A stretch of 64,000 nucleotides of DNA from Sthenelais limicola (GCA_942159475.1 OW804097.1:5981685-6045684), one strand, 5' to 3'; shown: positions 13,109 to 25,435, numbered from the stretch's first letter. Made by a program: numbers and translations. The notes: generated by a model from the sequence alone, not told the origin.

Positions 13109-14473
13109 GTGGCATCCAGTTTTCAAATTTTTAGTTTGTTGGAAATACATGCCTTGCCTTCCAGACCAGAAGTTAAGCTGTCACCTGTAAGAGACGTTCT
13201 TAAAAGCAACAAAATTGGAGACTCCGTATACCTGAGTAAAATGAAGGATGTTGAGAAATTCTTGGCCGATCAAAGCCCTTTGATAGTGGAAAACCTGGAC
13301 TATAGAGCCACCCTGGTAGCAATGCTTTATGCAAACTCTGTTCTTGATAAACCCAAGAAGTCATTGATAGGAGCCAAGGCAAGTATATTTAGACTAACAC
13401 AAAACATATGACCTATATAAGACAAAACAATAAATAAAGCCTTTTGATTATGCTTTCTGTATAATCCAATGCTTATCATATTGATATTACACATTACACT
13501 CAAATCCTTTTAGATTATGCAAATTCTGAACTTACCAGGCAGCAAATTGGAATCTGGAGTTTTGTAAATAACAACTAAAGAAAATGGGTGTAGCTAATAT
13601 GAACCCTTACTTCAATCACTCTAGTTGTATATAATTAAGGAATTATTTACAGTCCAGCTGCGGTAAAGAAGCTCAAGTTCAGCTTTTATTGGACGGCTTC
13701 ATAACCATTGGTCATCTCCGGGGCTTCTTGCAAGCAGTGAAAGATGATGGACAAGCGTATATCATAACCAACATGGGCTTAGACGCAACAACTACTTGGT
13801 AATATTTGTTCATGTCTACATTGAATAAACTCACATTGGGTTAGAATAATATTGATAAAAAAGCTCCATATAATAAAACAAAATATACCTTGCAACGAGA
13901 AGCCATACTTGGGGTCACAGTTATCTCTTTACCCTAGACTTGAGGTCTTCAACAAGTGTGCAGTATTTAAGGATTAGAGCCCGATTCAATATGTTGTGAC
14001 ATTCGTTCAGCTCATTTTTTTTCTGCTGCTTAAATTTAGAAACTGTGAGCTATAGTTAAACTAACACGGGAAAAATATTCTTAGGACTGACCAGACAAGA
14101 AGGAATTTGGTTTCAAATAAAATATTCATTATTTTGATAAATGCTGATGTGGGTACATACAGAGTAGTTGTAATGATATACTTGTTGATCAGTGACCAGA
14201 AAACAGGAATATCAACAATGTAATACCATGTAAAACAGTGACGATAACTATTAGATGAATAGTGATTGTACATCCACCTGAGACAGAGATCCTTATGTGT
14301 CGTAGTATGTGATGTATATTGGCAGTGATCAATATTGTCGGACATGATTTTCATTATGTTTCTATATGATCATACAGTTGAAATGCTTGTTTTGCCTGTG
14401 ATTGATACACGCAATGAACATTATTTAAACTCACTGTTTATTTTGTAACAGGATGGAATCTTCAGCGCTGTAG
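13109..14473 (+). CDS. CARD-like domain, last exons of a gene
   Basis: Three exons join in frame. Exon 13109(or later)-13378 encodes SPVRDVLKSNKIG through IVENLDYRATLVAMLYANSV and LDKPKKSLIG; exon 13653-13798 encodes KEAQVQLLLDGFITIGHLRG and FLQAVKDDGQ; exon 14452-14473 adds WMESSAL and a TAG. The pattern (helix with LI-E-N-LD, a vL step, x-Q-V-x-x-LLD-x-l, then F-x-x-AL-like) is that of a CARD, a death-fold adaptor domain used in caspase and innate immune signalling. The first donor appears to be GC (AAG/GCAAGT), the second GT. If splicing at 13798 is skipped, a TAA at 13800 ends the protein almost at the same place. The true 5' border is uncertain; CCTTCCAG at 13163 is a candidate acceptor. 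It could be the C-terminal end of the ROCO gene on the same strand. Confidence 0.55.
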
Positions 14474-15000
14474 ATCCCTGAACAAGCACCCTGAAAGATG
14501 TTAACAACTATCCACATAACAAAGCATGAGGAGTGTTTGTGTGGAAATAGTATTTGAAAATAATAACATTTCATGAAAATGCCTATGTAAATGCAAATGG
14601 AAATAGTTAGAGAAAGAAAGCAAGGGTAGTTGGAGCATCTTCCCCTTCAATGTTATATCTAAAGGCAAGTTCTGTAGTCACTGAAACAGATTTTATGAGC
14701 AAAGGATATATCCCTACGGGTGCTTTGAAGTTGCACTGCCAGCTATTGTGACAAAAATAGCCTACTACAAATCTCACCAAATCTATCCATATTATGACTG
14801 ATTTGACTGAATTTATCAATATGCTGCTCTGTCAATACAGGAGATGTAAAGATATACAAAGTTTTACATTTCATGTTATAGTGTCCAGTTGCAGCAAAAC
14901 AGAACAAGATAAATATATTTATAGGCCACTCCGCCACAAGGGTAGAGGAAAATAAGACATCACAGGAGGAAAAGAAACCCATTATCCAACCGCTGATGAC

Positions 15001-16400
15001 CCTCCCCCCCTAATCAGACGGGAACAAAACGAGCAAGTACTACCAACCAAAAGCAAATACAAGGAGAAATCAACCCCTCCTAGAGACAAAAGAGCAAAAC
15101 ACAATAGCCCACTCTCCCACTCTAAGCACTCACAACACCACAGAAGTACCACCCCCACACAAAGATCCCATGAGAAACCACAGAAAAGGAGTCCCCCTAG
15201 AAGAAGTCTAGAAAACCATTATGATCACACTTACACTACATCTCCACCTACCAAACCAACCAGTAAAGAAGAGAAGAAGATTCCCAAGCCCATGATGGAA
15301 GAACCCAGTACTAAAGTTCCAAGCCCCACACACCCACACTCCCCCTCCTCCCAGAAACCCAAGAAAAAATCGTCCAAAAAACCAAAGCAAGTACCAACCA
15401 ACATCAACTTGTCCCACACCGACAATGAAAGAGTCCCTCTCTTAATCGACAAATTAAACACCAGTCTGCCTATCACCCCAGGCAAAAACTTCTCCCCCAA
15501 GCTCAAACTAATCATCACTAAGAAGAACACCCCCCTCCCCCCACTCCCAACGAAGACCTTATGCAAGCCACACCACAAGAAACCACCACAACTCCTGCCC
15601 CCTCCAACAAAGAAGTAGACAAGCATTTTACACCACTGTTAACAATGCCCAACCTGGATGAGGATGCTGTTATTACTCTCAACAAAAACGCGGCGTCACA
15701 AATAATGTATCACCTGCATCAAAATATGAGATTAATAGACAAAGACACTGCCAGGAAGATCGGCAGAATATTAGTAGACGACGGATATTTGCATATTAAC
15801 TAGATAATACAAATAACAGGACTTTCTTTCACCTGCAGCTAAGAGTTTAATTATACTGTTAAAACTGTTCAATTAAAAGAAACATATTCTATATGCTAAA
15901 AAAATTGTTCCTATTATGTAACTGTATAAATTTTCCCACAAGAACACCAACGAACAACGACAACACCCAAGGACTCAGTGTAACATTGGAGAAATAGACA
16001 GCAGCAACAACTTATAATACTTTTCATCATTTTTCATCAATTCCCACCAAAGTACCCCCACAGAACCCATGACCTGTCCCAAAGTAACAAATCAGCATAT
16101 TAATTATCTAACCATGACCAAATGAAGTATATTAACCCCCGATAACCCACCAATCCCCCCACTAAAAAATGACCCGCCGATTCACCATGAGACCCCCCCC
16201 CCTGATAAATGGAGCATGTTCAGAACAAGCACAACCAAGGCAACAAGCAGAAAACTTCCGGTTTTGCACATTTTTTAATATGACCCCCTTACTCTTGTAT
16301 CATTCTTCACTTTCCCTGACGAAGGGCACCCTATAGCCCGAAACGCTGGAATATAATAAAGTCACACTACAATACCTATTTTCGCAGTTATCTGTCGGAA
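15001..16400 (+). mobile_element. A/C-skewed retroelement fragment with 3' motif
   Basis: The top strand from about 14990 to 15660 is strikingly rich in A and C and poor in T and G. Two overlapping frames are open: 15292-15618, a Lys/Pro/Ser-rich basic stretch (PTHPHSPSSQKPKKKSSKKP), and 15561-15803, with a more folded-looking end (LNKNAASQIMYHLHQ, ARKIGRILVDDGYLHIN). A frameshift near 15600 could join them into one gag-like protein. Then follow about 500 nt without coding sequence, and a hammerhead-like motif (16312-16351) with AATAAA after it. I infer the 3' part of a retroelement, perhaps Penelope-like; no reverse transcriptase is present, and the protein matches no family I recognise. Confidence 0.4.
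16312..16351 (+). ncRNA. Hammerhead-like motif
   Basis: Outer arms TTCC and GGAA flank CTGACGA, an extra A, stem GGGC/GCCC with an eight-base loop, and GAAAC. AATAAA occurs six bases downstream. The boxes match the hammerhead core (CUGANGA and GAAA); the extra A and the lack of an ordinary stem III are departures from the active consensus. Confidence 0.4.
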
Positions 16401-16748
16401 TTTGAAGCGATATCCTTCCCTTTCAACCATCTAAATATATTGAATGCAAAATATAAAAGGAGTACCACACATAATGTGTGTAAATGTTTTCATGAAGTAA
16501 TTCTTTGAATACAATTGGAGTACAAAGATTTTCTATGAAGCCAGGAAATTTAAGAATATCTAAGGATGTGATACTAACCTTGAAATATATATCATGGGTG
16601 ATTGGATTACAGGATACTATGTACATATATGTTTCTATAATGGATTCATTTTGTAATATCCATACAAATATAATATGCTTGATGAAAATTCTCCAATCAA
16701 ATCTTAAATACCTTAAATGTAGAATGTCTGTTCATCTGTATGTAGCTC

Positions 16749-17003
16749 TCAGCAATCAAACCAAACATTAAATATGTCAATGAAACCGTACCACTCCAGT
16801 CTGTAGGCACAAGGCTGGTCTGTGACTGGTCCTTCTCCATTCCTGTACGAGACCCTGATGACCTTGCACCTACTGGAAACTCCCTTGGCAGTACGGCTAG
16901 GGCTGATCTCTCCCATTTTCCTTCTGTGGACCAATACTCTCAATACTCCCAGACCCATGTGAGTCTTAACGAAAAGTATAGTGTATGTAAATAGTGTATA
17001 CAT
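16749..17003 (-). CDS. Unrecognised exon-like open frame
   Basis: A minus-strand frame of 84 codons with more balanced base composition than its surroundings. The middle part (HRRKMGEISPSRTAKG, CKVIRVSYRNGEG) looks like ordinary soluble protein, while both ends look like AT-rich noncoding sequence, so it may be a single exon with unrecognised borders. I see no domain. It lies just upstream of the NADAR pseudogene but on the opposite strand. It may equally be chance. Confidence 0.2.
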   Translation of the reverse strand: MYTLFTYTILFVKTHMGLGVLRVLVHRRKMGEISPSRTAKGVSSRCKVIRVSYRNGEGPVTDQPCAYRLEWYGFIDIFNVWFDC

Positions 17004-17205
17004 GCTTCATCTCATTCCTTTACAATGGATCTCCCGATGTTAGGGCCCAATGATGATAGGGCCCAGAAACCTTAGATGTTAGGGCCCAAAGTCCAGACGT
17101 TAGGTCCCACCAACCTTCAGACATTAAGACACAACACTAAGCGAGATCTACACAACTTTCTGGTTGTGGGCCAGAAGATGCCAGATAGATTGAAATAATG
17201 ATTGG

Positions 17206-17700
17206 TTGGGTCTTGGCTTCAAGAGTGAACACTCCTTCCGGTCTATTTGTTATTCCTCAGTGCTAGAATACAAGGGTATGTATTATAAATCTGTCAAGCA
17301 TGTCTTCCAATCAGCTATGCTGGAAACGCTGGGCAAGCCGGAAGTAGCTGAAGAAATACAGTATTTGACGAACCCTTGCGAAGGACGAAGTTAAGCGAAA
17401 CGCCAGGCTAAAAGTGACAACATCCCTGGAATAGAAAAAGAGAGAACGAAATGTACTCAAAGAACTAATCAAACGGAAATTAGATCAGAATCTCTATTTA
17501 AAAAACAGGTTGCTAGATCTTCCCCAAATGGAATTCTTCAAGATGACATCAGACTGGAACTGGGCTACCGGATGCAACCTCCCCCATGTGACTGACGAAA
17601 ATGGCTGTCGAGCAAAGCTGAGTTCCGCCAACTTTACTGGTAATAATTTATGTGGCAAGATCCTTAAGAAACTCAATAATTTAACGGGTTCCTGCGGCAA
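17206..17700 (+). pseudogene. NADAR (YbiA-like) N-glycosidase gene, broken
   Basis: The N-terminal half reads FKSEHSFRSICYSSV, then EYKGMYYKSVKHVFQSAMLE and GKPEVAEEIQYLTNPCE, matching the NADAR signature in which SEH-x-x and SVEHaFQ-x-x-K lead into an A-x-x-I helix. A stop (TAA) follows GRS, the frame resumes as AKRQAKSDNIPG, and after a frameshift the second half is clear: ELIKRKLDQNLYLKNRLLD, WNWATGC, then FTGNNLCGKILKKL, the family's WG-x-G ... G-N-x-LG-x-iLM block. NADAR proteins act on ADP-ribose- or riboflavin-pathway N-glycosidic bonds. No ATG starts the domain (TTG at 17206), and SVEH has become SVKH, so this copy is dead. It differs strongly from the NADAR domain in the LINE at 29.3 kb. 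Confidence 0.75.
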
Positions 17701-18639
17701 TTTTATTCTTATCTGTGCAACGTCCCTTATTCATCAATTCTTATCGATTCTCATAATTACATCATGCATCATTCCTCCCGTTGTGTACATACGGAGAGAA
17801 GATGCGCCATGCACCAATTACAAGAAAATCTTAATCAACTGGTAGAATCTGCCATTCACTTGTTGAAAGAATTCAAAATCTCTCATGCTCAAACCCCATG
17901 AACACAGAGACTTCCCAGGTTTCACCCAAACAATTCCACCTACACACGCAACTATTCATTCACTATTCGAATTCATGTCTTTTCACGGCTGCCATTTCTC
18001 TGCCCACATATACAGAAATCAATACTAAAACTAACCCTTAACCTAACCTTAAACTGGTTGCCTAAGTCCGTAAATTGGTTGTCCTAACTCCGTAAATTGG
18101 TTGTCCTAAGTCCGTAAAGGGACTATGGTTAAAAAGGTATCATTGGCTCCGTTTTTTTGTTCCGAATCCGGGCTCAAAAAAGCACCCTCAATCTCCACCG
18201 AACGTTATGAGATTTGCAGCATCTACAGACACACATGTCTTCTCTTAGACCCTCAAATGGCAACTTTCAATACTGTCAAGAACTTGCTCCAGAAGGGAAA
18301 ACCATCGGGCATGTCTGATCGGCGATGGGGCAACTGAACACAGAACCAGCAATACGGTAACTACGAGCGGGAACCAAGGGAACGTTTGCTCTACTGCAAA
18401 ATTGGTATTTCTATATGAAAAGATATCTCACCACACATCCATGTCTTGCTTTAATTCAAATTTAATCCCAACTTTAATATTATTATGTTGTGTGTAGATA
18501 CTACTTTGGGTCGCAAATAGGCCTACCAAAACACAGAATCCAGATCCTTCCAGTCCGGTGTTTAGTAAAAACTATCTGCGAGTAGCTTTTTCAGTGTTAA
18601 TATTGAGCTCGCAGATTGTTATGCAATGGGGGCAATAAT

Positions 18640-20810
18640 GATCATTTTGAGTAGTTCATGAACCTGGACAATCGCTCCGCCACTAATAGAGTCTACATTT
18701 TCATGGGTGGGACGGTGATCCTCGTAACGCGTGTTACCTCATCACATATGGCGATTTGGAGTCTCCCATTCAAAACAGTTTTCTATGTTTTAGCACCTTT
18801 TCCATTCATATATAATATGCTATTATTTTATACTCTGTTTGAGGCACACTACAATGAGGAATACGACATTTACTTTAACTAAAGCTATATATCATTAGAA
18901 AATGTGTAAGAGGTGTATTTTCATTGGTGATCCCCGTAGCGTAAATTGGTGATGCCTGTAAAGCAGAAACACAGTTTGTAAACGATGCCTGTAGAGCGTA
19001 ATTATGTGAGAAGTGATGCCTGTAAAGTGTTGTTTTTTCTTGATATCATATGACTTTAATTTCTCATGAACTGTCTTTAAAAACACTCTAAATAACCTTC
19101 TATGAATAGTCTAATATTACAGTGGTCGAAATAAGGAATAAAAACAGGTTGCGCGCCCGGGCAAGCTATTGACTAAATCAGGTTGCCTGCCAGAATTTAT
19201 GGTTAATTTGATTTGTCAAGGCTTTAGAAGGCATATTTATATGTTTATTTAAACTTAGAAAGGGACGATTATAGGAGCCTTTCCAGCAGAAAACTCGTGG
19301 AGAATTAAAGATATCAAGACAATTATTATACAGACTCTGTTTCGGGATTGTTAGGAACCTGAGTCCAGAAACTTCAACTTTTATCGTGAATACAATTTAC
19401 AGTGGTAATTAAATGGTTTCCTAACGATTTATTTTAGAGGTTGATTCGGTCAAATATCCTTAGAATACAGAAACTAAGAAGTATATTCATTCATCTCAAA
19501 TGCACGGTCCTGGGTAAGACCTTAAAGTGCCTTTCTGTCTTTTTTCTCTGTCTCTCTCTCTCCCTTCTTCTCTATCTCCATTTCCTGGGTATGATCATAA
19601 ACTGCCTCCCTCTTAGCTCTCCCACCCTTGATATAACACTTCAAAGTGTTGATAAGGGCGTAAATCTCACTCACTCACCCATCTCAAATGCACCATCTAA
19701 AATTTAGGAAGTTAGAACATTGTAGTTACTAATATTCCTTTATCATTTGGAAAAATATATCTGATTCTATACTGGTATGTTAATTTTTTTTATGTCAGGC
19801 TAATTAAGTAAAGGAAATTCGGATTCGGACTAGAGCCCTGATGAAGGCACGAAAGTGTTGAAACGTTGGCTAATGTTATAGTCCAGAAAAATAAAAAAGT
19901 GAAAATACATATTCCTCGACAAAAGTCTTTATTTTCAACCACTCAAGAATCAACTTTCCACCCTTCCAAACGGTTAGCAGTCCCCACCACAAACATCTAA
20001 GTAAAGGAAAGCTACTAGGTCATTCTATGTATCATATCAATACGCTACGTATCATATCAATATATAGGATCAAGACGATAAAATGCATTAACTATCTTTA
20101 ATTTAAGTTGATATCACAATAATATTTATATGAAAAAATAACGAAATGAAAGATAGCAGGCTGTAGGTAACATAGTTCTCATGTCGTTAATGATGTTTTG
20201 AAAACAATGGGAATCAAACTGGGAAATTAAAGATGTCTGCTGAAAATATAACCACAAGAATCTCGCTATATTATAGCGATATTATAGTCAAGCTTGTGGG
20301 CAAAACAACCTGCCCGCCATGATTTTTACTTGCCAAATGGCCCGGGCAAGCTGTTATTTCGAACGCTGAATTATTTTCATATGTAGGCCTACTTATTAAT
20401 TTTTCGTCACATATCTTCAGAGAAGAAGAACAACTGTCACGTTGTGCCTAGCCATGTAGTCTTTAGATCAATGTACAACAGTATTTATAGCGCCTGTATA
20501 CTGTCTGTGTGGTATAAACTAATTATGTTCAGAGGGTGAGGATTTTGATGTACTGAAGGAATTTATATTTGAATGGCCAATAGAAGGTATGGGTTTGAGG
20601 TTATTTTCGAATAATGAAAACAGGAATTACTTAGTTTATTTAAGGAATTGTTATACGCTGGCATTTGGAGACGTTAATTCAAATTGTTCACAATGAAAAT
20701 TGCATAAAAGTTAGGAATATATTCAAGAAAACCACTTTACAGGCATCAACCAGTCGCTTCACGGGCATCATCACAATCAATACTGGTGTGCGTTACCTCA
20801 TCACCATCAG
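18640..20810. repeat. Nested inverted-repeat region
   Basis: GATGCCTGTAAAGC occurs at 18951, 18984 and 19015 on plus and its complement at 20741 and 20757, so related arms face each other across 1.8 kb. A hairpin-prone phrase (TGTTACCTCATCAC) near 18735 recurs near 20790. Inside lies a second inverted repeat, 19120-20368, with ends CAGTGGTCGAAATAA and CAGCGTTCGAAATAAC and CCCGGGCAAG near both ends. CAG...CTG termini would suit several cut-and-paste families, but flanking duplications were not evident. No transposase frame is present; both look non-autonomous. Confidence 0.45.
19834..19871 (+). ncRNA. Hammerhead-like motif
   Basis: Arms AGCC and GGCT enclose CTGATGA, an extra A, stem GGCAC/GTGTT closed by a GAAA tetraloop, and GAAACGTT. 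AATAAA follows about 18 nt later. Arm and stem sequences differ from the other three copies yet still pair, which is the main evidence for a selected RNA structure. Confidence 0.45.
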
Positions 20811-22272
20811 CACTATTCACACATAATATACTTGAATGTCTTGAAATGATTAATCAAAGTAAATGGACTGACACTAATATAATCCATCAGTCTTTTACAT
20901 AAGATAATGGCCTCTTTGTTCTAATTTTTAGACTTGAAAAATGTTTTATGTTGTTGTACATTTCATAAATGAATATGGGAAAAAGGTCCAAGATACCAAA
21001 ATATGTCCCCCCCCCCCCCCCCCCCACTTAGAAATTGCCAGCGACGCCCCTGAGATGGCGTATAAATATTCATGGTACATGAAAAATAATACTGCCATAA
21101 TTTTTTACATTTTCGAAACCCTACTTGTACCAAATCTCATAAACATAAATCAAATATTTAATGAATAACAGTTAAATATGTACTAAAACACTGATTGTGG
21201 AGGTCCACCATAAGCCACTCGCCACCATTGGATTATCTACTACTTTATGACCCTATTCTATTGAAAATAAATCAGCCCATAACTTGAATTTCTTTTTGAT
21301 TCAAGTAGTGATTTATTTCTCTCGGGAGGGCATATCCAATAGGCTTATTTTAAAATGAGTGAAAGACAACAAACATTTTCAATTGAATGGGTTATTAACA
21401 TGTGTACACATGTATATACAGCTAGGATGATGTAATGCTGCACATGCATAGTATAGAACGAGGACCACCAATTTCTCTAGAAAGACAAACCAACTTGATA
21501 CACCCAAATCCAGCAAGGGCAGTTTGTGTTTATTCAGTAATAGGATTAGTTCTGACCTAATTACTTCACTGGGGTTTGCTGTCTTACACCAGCGTCTGTA
21601 CCACATACTTTTAGCTTTAGTCACGGTTCACTGAACATGTGTATCTGCAGTGGGAGACTGCAGATACACAGGATACTCCCAAGTGAATGTCTGAAAGTCG
21701 GCCTTGGTCATGGCTCACTTAACGCCCATACAACTCTTTACTTGCATTTTAACAAGGAGAGCAATCAAGACGACCATGGTAATCCAATTAGTTAGTAATG
21801 ATATCAACTGTTGAAAGTAAACAATACCAACAATATGTACGCGCAGATAATCAGGCAGATATAAATGCGTGCATGAACAATCCCTCAAAACACTAAATGA
21901 CGGCATGCTAGAAATATATTCTATTGCCCTGGGTGTTTAGTGAACCATGACTACGACTGGGAAGTTAGGTCCAGTGTTAGCTAAGTAAATTCCAAGAGAT
22001 GGGTTTATATGTTGAGTGGTTGGTACAATGTATTGCAAGAGAAATGATTCCCCTTTCTTCTACCCGATTATATGACACATGCATTGTAATGAATGCAGGA
22101 CAACTAAATGTATTAGCATCGCTTTCAAAATGATCAAAATTGAATATTTACATATATATATCAAGTACACATTGTGTCTAATGGTAATGAGATGAATAAT
22201 AATATAATTAATGGAATAATTACCATAGTCGCTTCAATTGTGGGAACCTACATACTAAGTTGTTGGACTAAA

Positions 22273-22545
22273 TGTGATGTGTTCCAGGAAAATGAGTCAC
22301 AAGTCGCAAGCTTGATCTTTTTCAAAGTGTTTTCTGGACCGGATCTCTTCATTGCAATGTTCTAATTTTTACAGGGTTTATAGTCATATGAAACCATATA
22401 ACAAATTTCAGGACATTAAATAGTAACTTTGCGTTTCAAAGGCCTTCTTATGGAGTATATTTAGTTACTTTACTGATAATTACCCGTCTAGAAACATTGC
22501 AATCTTTTTTTTTTTTCAAAAAATAAAAATGTCAAACTTAAAGAA
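22273..22545. mobile_element. TGAGTCA-MITE, copy 1 (one end)
   Basis: Starts with ATGTGATGTGTTCCAGG and continues with AAAATGAGTCACAAGTCGC, the terminal repeat shared with copies at 25.0, 45.9, 60.9, 61.6 and 62.2 kb. The right terminal repeat is missing or decayed after about 22545. Short open frames inside are not genes. Confidence 0.7.
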
Positions 22546-22864
22546 TAACATTTCTGACAAAAAATGCCCAAAGTATAATGTAATGAGTTTCAAGTGAACT
22601 GATCATTTTATTTCAAAATAATGGCCACTAAATTATTATTCCATCATGCAGTAATATACAGAATAAAGCATTACACAAACAGACTACAGGGCACCTATGG
22701 GTTGGAAGTTGAAGAAACACTCTAGAAAGACAAACCAGCTTCATATAATCAAACTCATAATAGGTAGTGTGTGTTTATTTAGTATTTGGCTTTCCACTTG
22801 TGCCTTACCTCACTGTGTAGGATTAAGACAATGTACGGCCTGTAACCCTGGTCTGGTAGGGTAT

Positions 22865-23230
22865 CAAATAACAAAAGGGATGGAAGAGGATTTATTCCTA
22901 AATACACACATACAGGATTTACAGAGGATGCACGGCCAGTGTCTGGATTCTTCCGTATTTGCTAAGTCTGCCGATTTAGTAAGGATTGGACTAGGATTTA
23001 CAAAATAAAAACAGAATATTTTTTCCAGTGATATATACCGCAAGATGTGTGACACATGTGTACACATGTGTAAAATGTGTTGAGAGCATTATGATTGGTC
23101 GGCAACAGAGAGAAAGTGATATGCATCAAAGTAGTTTGTTTAGTAATATTTATTGAGATGGATTGCATTGTTGTGAACGAGGGGCACAATGCACACATAT
23201 ATAATTATATATGATACAGGGCATACCTTC
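22865..23230. other. No gene seen
   Basis: An open frame spans 22697-23008, but it shares the phrase CTCTAGAAAGACAAACCA and nearby sequence with 21473 and reads like duplicated noncoding DNA. The 21380-21640 and 22720-22800 segments are weakly similar to each other. I call no gene. Confidence 0.4.
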
Positions 23231-23600
23231 ACTTCGGATGGGGATTTTAATGGTTTGGTTTTCCTCTGCAACTAGTGGCCTTCCTTTCAGCGATATTTAA
23301 GTGTATGTTCAGCATGGGTTCTGATATGTATTCTGACTGTGCTCAACCAGTGTTGTAGTATGATGGATGTTGCTACTTCTCTGCTGTTGTTTTAGCCATT
23401 GACTGATGCCTGATGAAGGGAACCTCCTGCTTTTATATACACTGGGGATACCACCTTTATGCTACTGACGTCACTGCTATCGTGCGAGGATCCATAGACA
23501 AGTTCAGACACATCCTACCTCTGCGCCCTCCCCCGTCATTCTGTGAAACTTCTGCACTCTATAGTCTATCACTATTAAAGTAGAAACATAGGCTTAGACC
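23230..23600 (-). promoter_or_regulatory. Duplicated TATA/CRE promoter and first exon, orphan copy
   Basis: Read on minus: a palindromic CRE (TGACGTCA, 23466-23473), then TATATAAAAGCAGGAGG (TATA box near 23431-23440), then about 200 nt that could be a transcribed leader ending in GAAAACCAAACCATTAAAA and a donor-like AAG/GTATGCC near 23226. The segment aligns along its length with 49290-49650, the promoter and leader of the GIY-YIG-like gene. No coding exons of that gene were found downstream (below 23.2 kb), so this is an orphan promoter or the start of an unrecognised paralogue. Confidence 0.5.
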
Positions 23601-24010
23601 AAAATACAGTCAACAAAAAGTCATAATCATTATTGATTTACAGGGATGACAGTGGTAAATAAAGAGAAAGTGATTTTGTAATAGTAGTAATGGACATTAT
23701 ACCAAAATAGTAATTACTACTGGTATCCTCCTGGATGACTCCTGGATATACAGTATTTGTCATGGGCAAACAGCAGTAGAGCAAGACTATAGATGGCAGT
23801 CAGACATCCACTGTTCATAATATGTGTTTGTACACGGTGCATGCCCGTTCATGTGCAACTGTTATTTTACCGAAGATTTGCAATTGTATAAAATTCAAAA
23901 TAAAAAATAATAAAAAAAATAAAAAAATGGCAATGTGCCAACATATCCAGTCTCGCACAGTACTATACAGGCGCCAGTGTAGACATATTCAGTCCAGATC
24001 TCATACATTT

Positions 24011-24402
24011 ACAGTGGGTCATGCTATCTGAAAAATGTACCGACGGCAGTTCTACACATTTAGGAAACTCCTTCTACAATTACTTCTACTAAATTAAGCT
24101 GGACAATTACAAATACTAGGTATATCTGAGTATATTTGGTATTGCTACTTTTTAATTTATTTTTATTAAAAGTTATTGCAACAGGTAGAGGAAAAACAAA
24201 TTTCACAAACAAAATTCGTACAGGCTCTGTATTTTATGCTCTGTCTACCTATTATTTAAATATGTGGTATTGCGTTGATTCAAAGAATCTGTTCGGTTAT
24301 AATCCATTAGATATTGCACCTCACATTTTGTCTTAAATTTGGGTTATTTGAAAGAATTGGGAAAGGTCAATTTTACATTTTCTGGTGATTTCACCCATTT
24401 GC
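24011..24402. mobile_element. GGGTCAGAT-type MITE, decayed copy
   Basis: Diverged relative of the intact element at 63109-63355. It shares the end region (GTGGGTCATGCTATCTG and ACATTTTCTGGTGATTTCACCCA in parts) and internal phrases such as GTATATCTGAGTATATTTGG and GGGTTATTTGA. It is longer, with an AT-rich insertion near 24150-24250. Confidence 0.5.
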
Positions 24403-24589
24403 TACTACAATGTGTTGGAGTTGGAGTGGAGCACTACTACGCTACTTGACATGACATGACATGACATGCCATGGCACATGCTATTATTTTTCCTTTGCTT
24501 GAAGCTTGATAAATACCGAATTACTGTCATTATGTTGGCCAATTGATAAGTCTCTTTTCTGGTATTCAATGAAGTGCATCAATGTCCAA

Positions 24590-24745
24590 TGATAATTGGC
24601 AACCCAAGTAAATGACATAATGGTCTCGCTGGACCAGTTTTGACATTATAATATCTGAAATCTGAATTTTTTTCAGATGGGTCTGACCTTTTCTGTACAG
24701 CTTTCATATGAATAAAAAATGCTTTGAATTGAATTGAAATAAGGT
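24590..24745 (+). mobile_element. LINE 3'-end remnant
   Basis: Ends in ATGAATAAAAAATGCTTTG followed by two and a half TTGAA units, the polyadenylation-like signal plus short microsatellite tail typical of CR1/L2-like LINEs. No coding part remains. Confidence 0.4.
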
Positions 24746-25024
24746 TCAAAATACTGTTCAACATAACCAAACAGATCGTCTTATTCAACGAAATACTATA
24801 TATACTCAGGTGTACCCATTTTGAGTATAATTTAGCAGACTTTACGAAATGTGTACAGCTGCCGATTGTACATTATTGAACTCATATAGAACCATAAGTG
24901 TCAGTACTAGGGATGTAAGTTATCTGCACTAAGGTCTCACACCTCCGGTCACACCGGTGTATATATCATGCTGATATGGTACACACACTAATCTAATCTA
25001 TTAAAACTGTGCCTTACAATATTA

Positions 25025-25435
25025 TGTGATACGATTTAGGTAAATGAGTCGCAAAAAGTCGCAAAAAATGGATTTTGAGTATCACCATATTTGAAAAGAG
25101 GAGATCAAGGCGATTCCAATGATAGTAAACACTAGGACACCCAATAAGTGTTTCTATATTTTAAGTTTGATATTTTTATCTTTGAAACAAAACGTTTGCA
25201 ATGTTTCTAGATGGGTAATTACCAGTAAAGTAAATAAATATACTTCATACAATGGTCTTCAAAACGCAGGGATGTATTTAATACAATGTCCCGAAATTTG
25301 TTACATGGATTTATGCAACTATAAGTGCTAAACCCTCTAAAATCAGAACATTTCAATAAAGAGATCCAGTGAAAAAAACACTTTGAAAAATATCAATTTT
25401 GCGACGTATGACTCATTTTCCTGGAACATATCACA
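25025..25435. mobile_element. TGAGTCA-MITE, copy 2
   Basis: Full-length but diverged. Left end TGTGATACGATTTAGG then AAATGAGTCGCAAAAAG; right end GCGACGTATGACTCATTTTC then CTGGAACATATCACA. About 410 bp, no ORF. Confidence 0.75.

Noticed and set aside
17365..17410. GACGAAGTTAAGCGAAACGCC resembles the hammerhead-like motifs
   Set aside because: It falls inside the NADAR pseudogene and translates as part of that domain (AKRQAKSD after GRS-stop); the arms do not pair.
22697..23008. 103-codon frame with a signal-peptide-like start
   Set aside because: Part of a weakly repeated noncoding segment (similar near 21473); no domain, no splice context.
23408..23425. CCTGATGAAGGGAACC, a possible hammerhead 5' box
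   Set aside because: No GAAAC box or pairing stem follows; it is leader sequence of the duplicated promoter.
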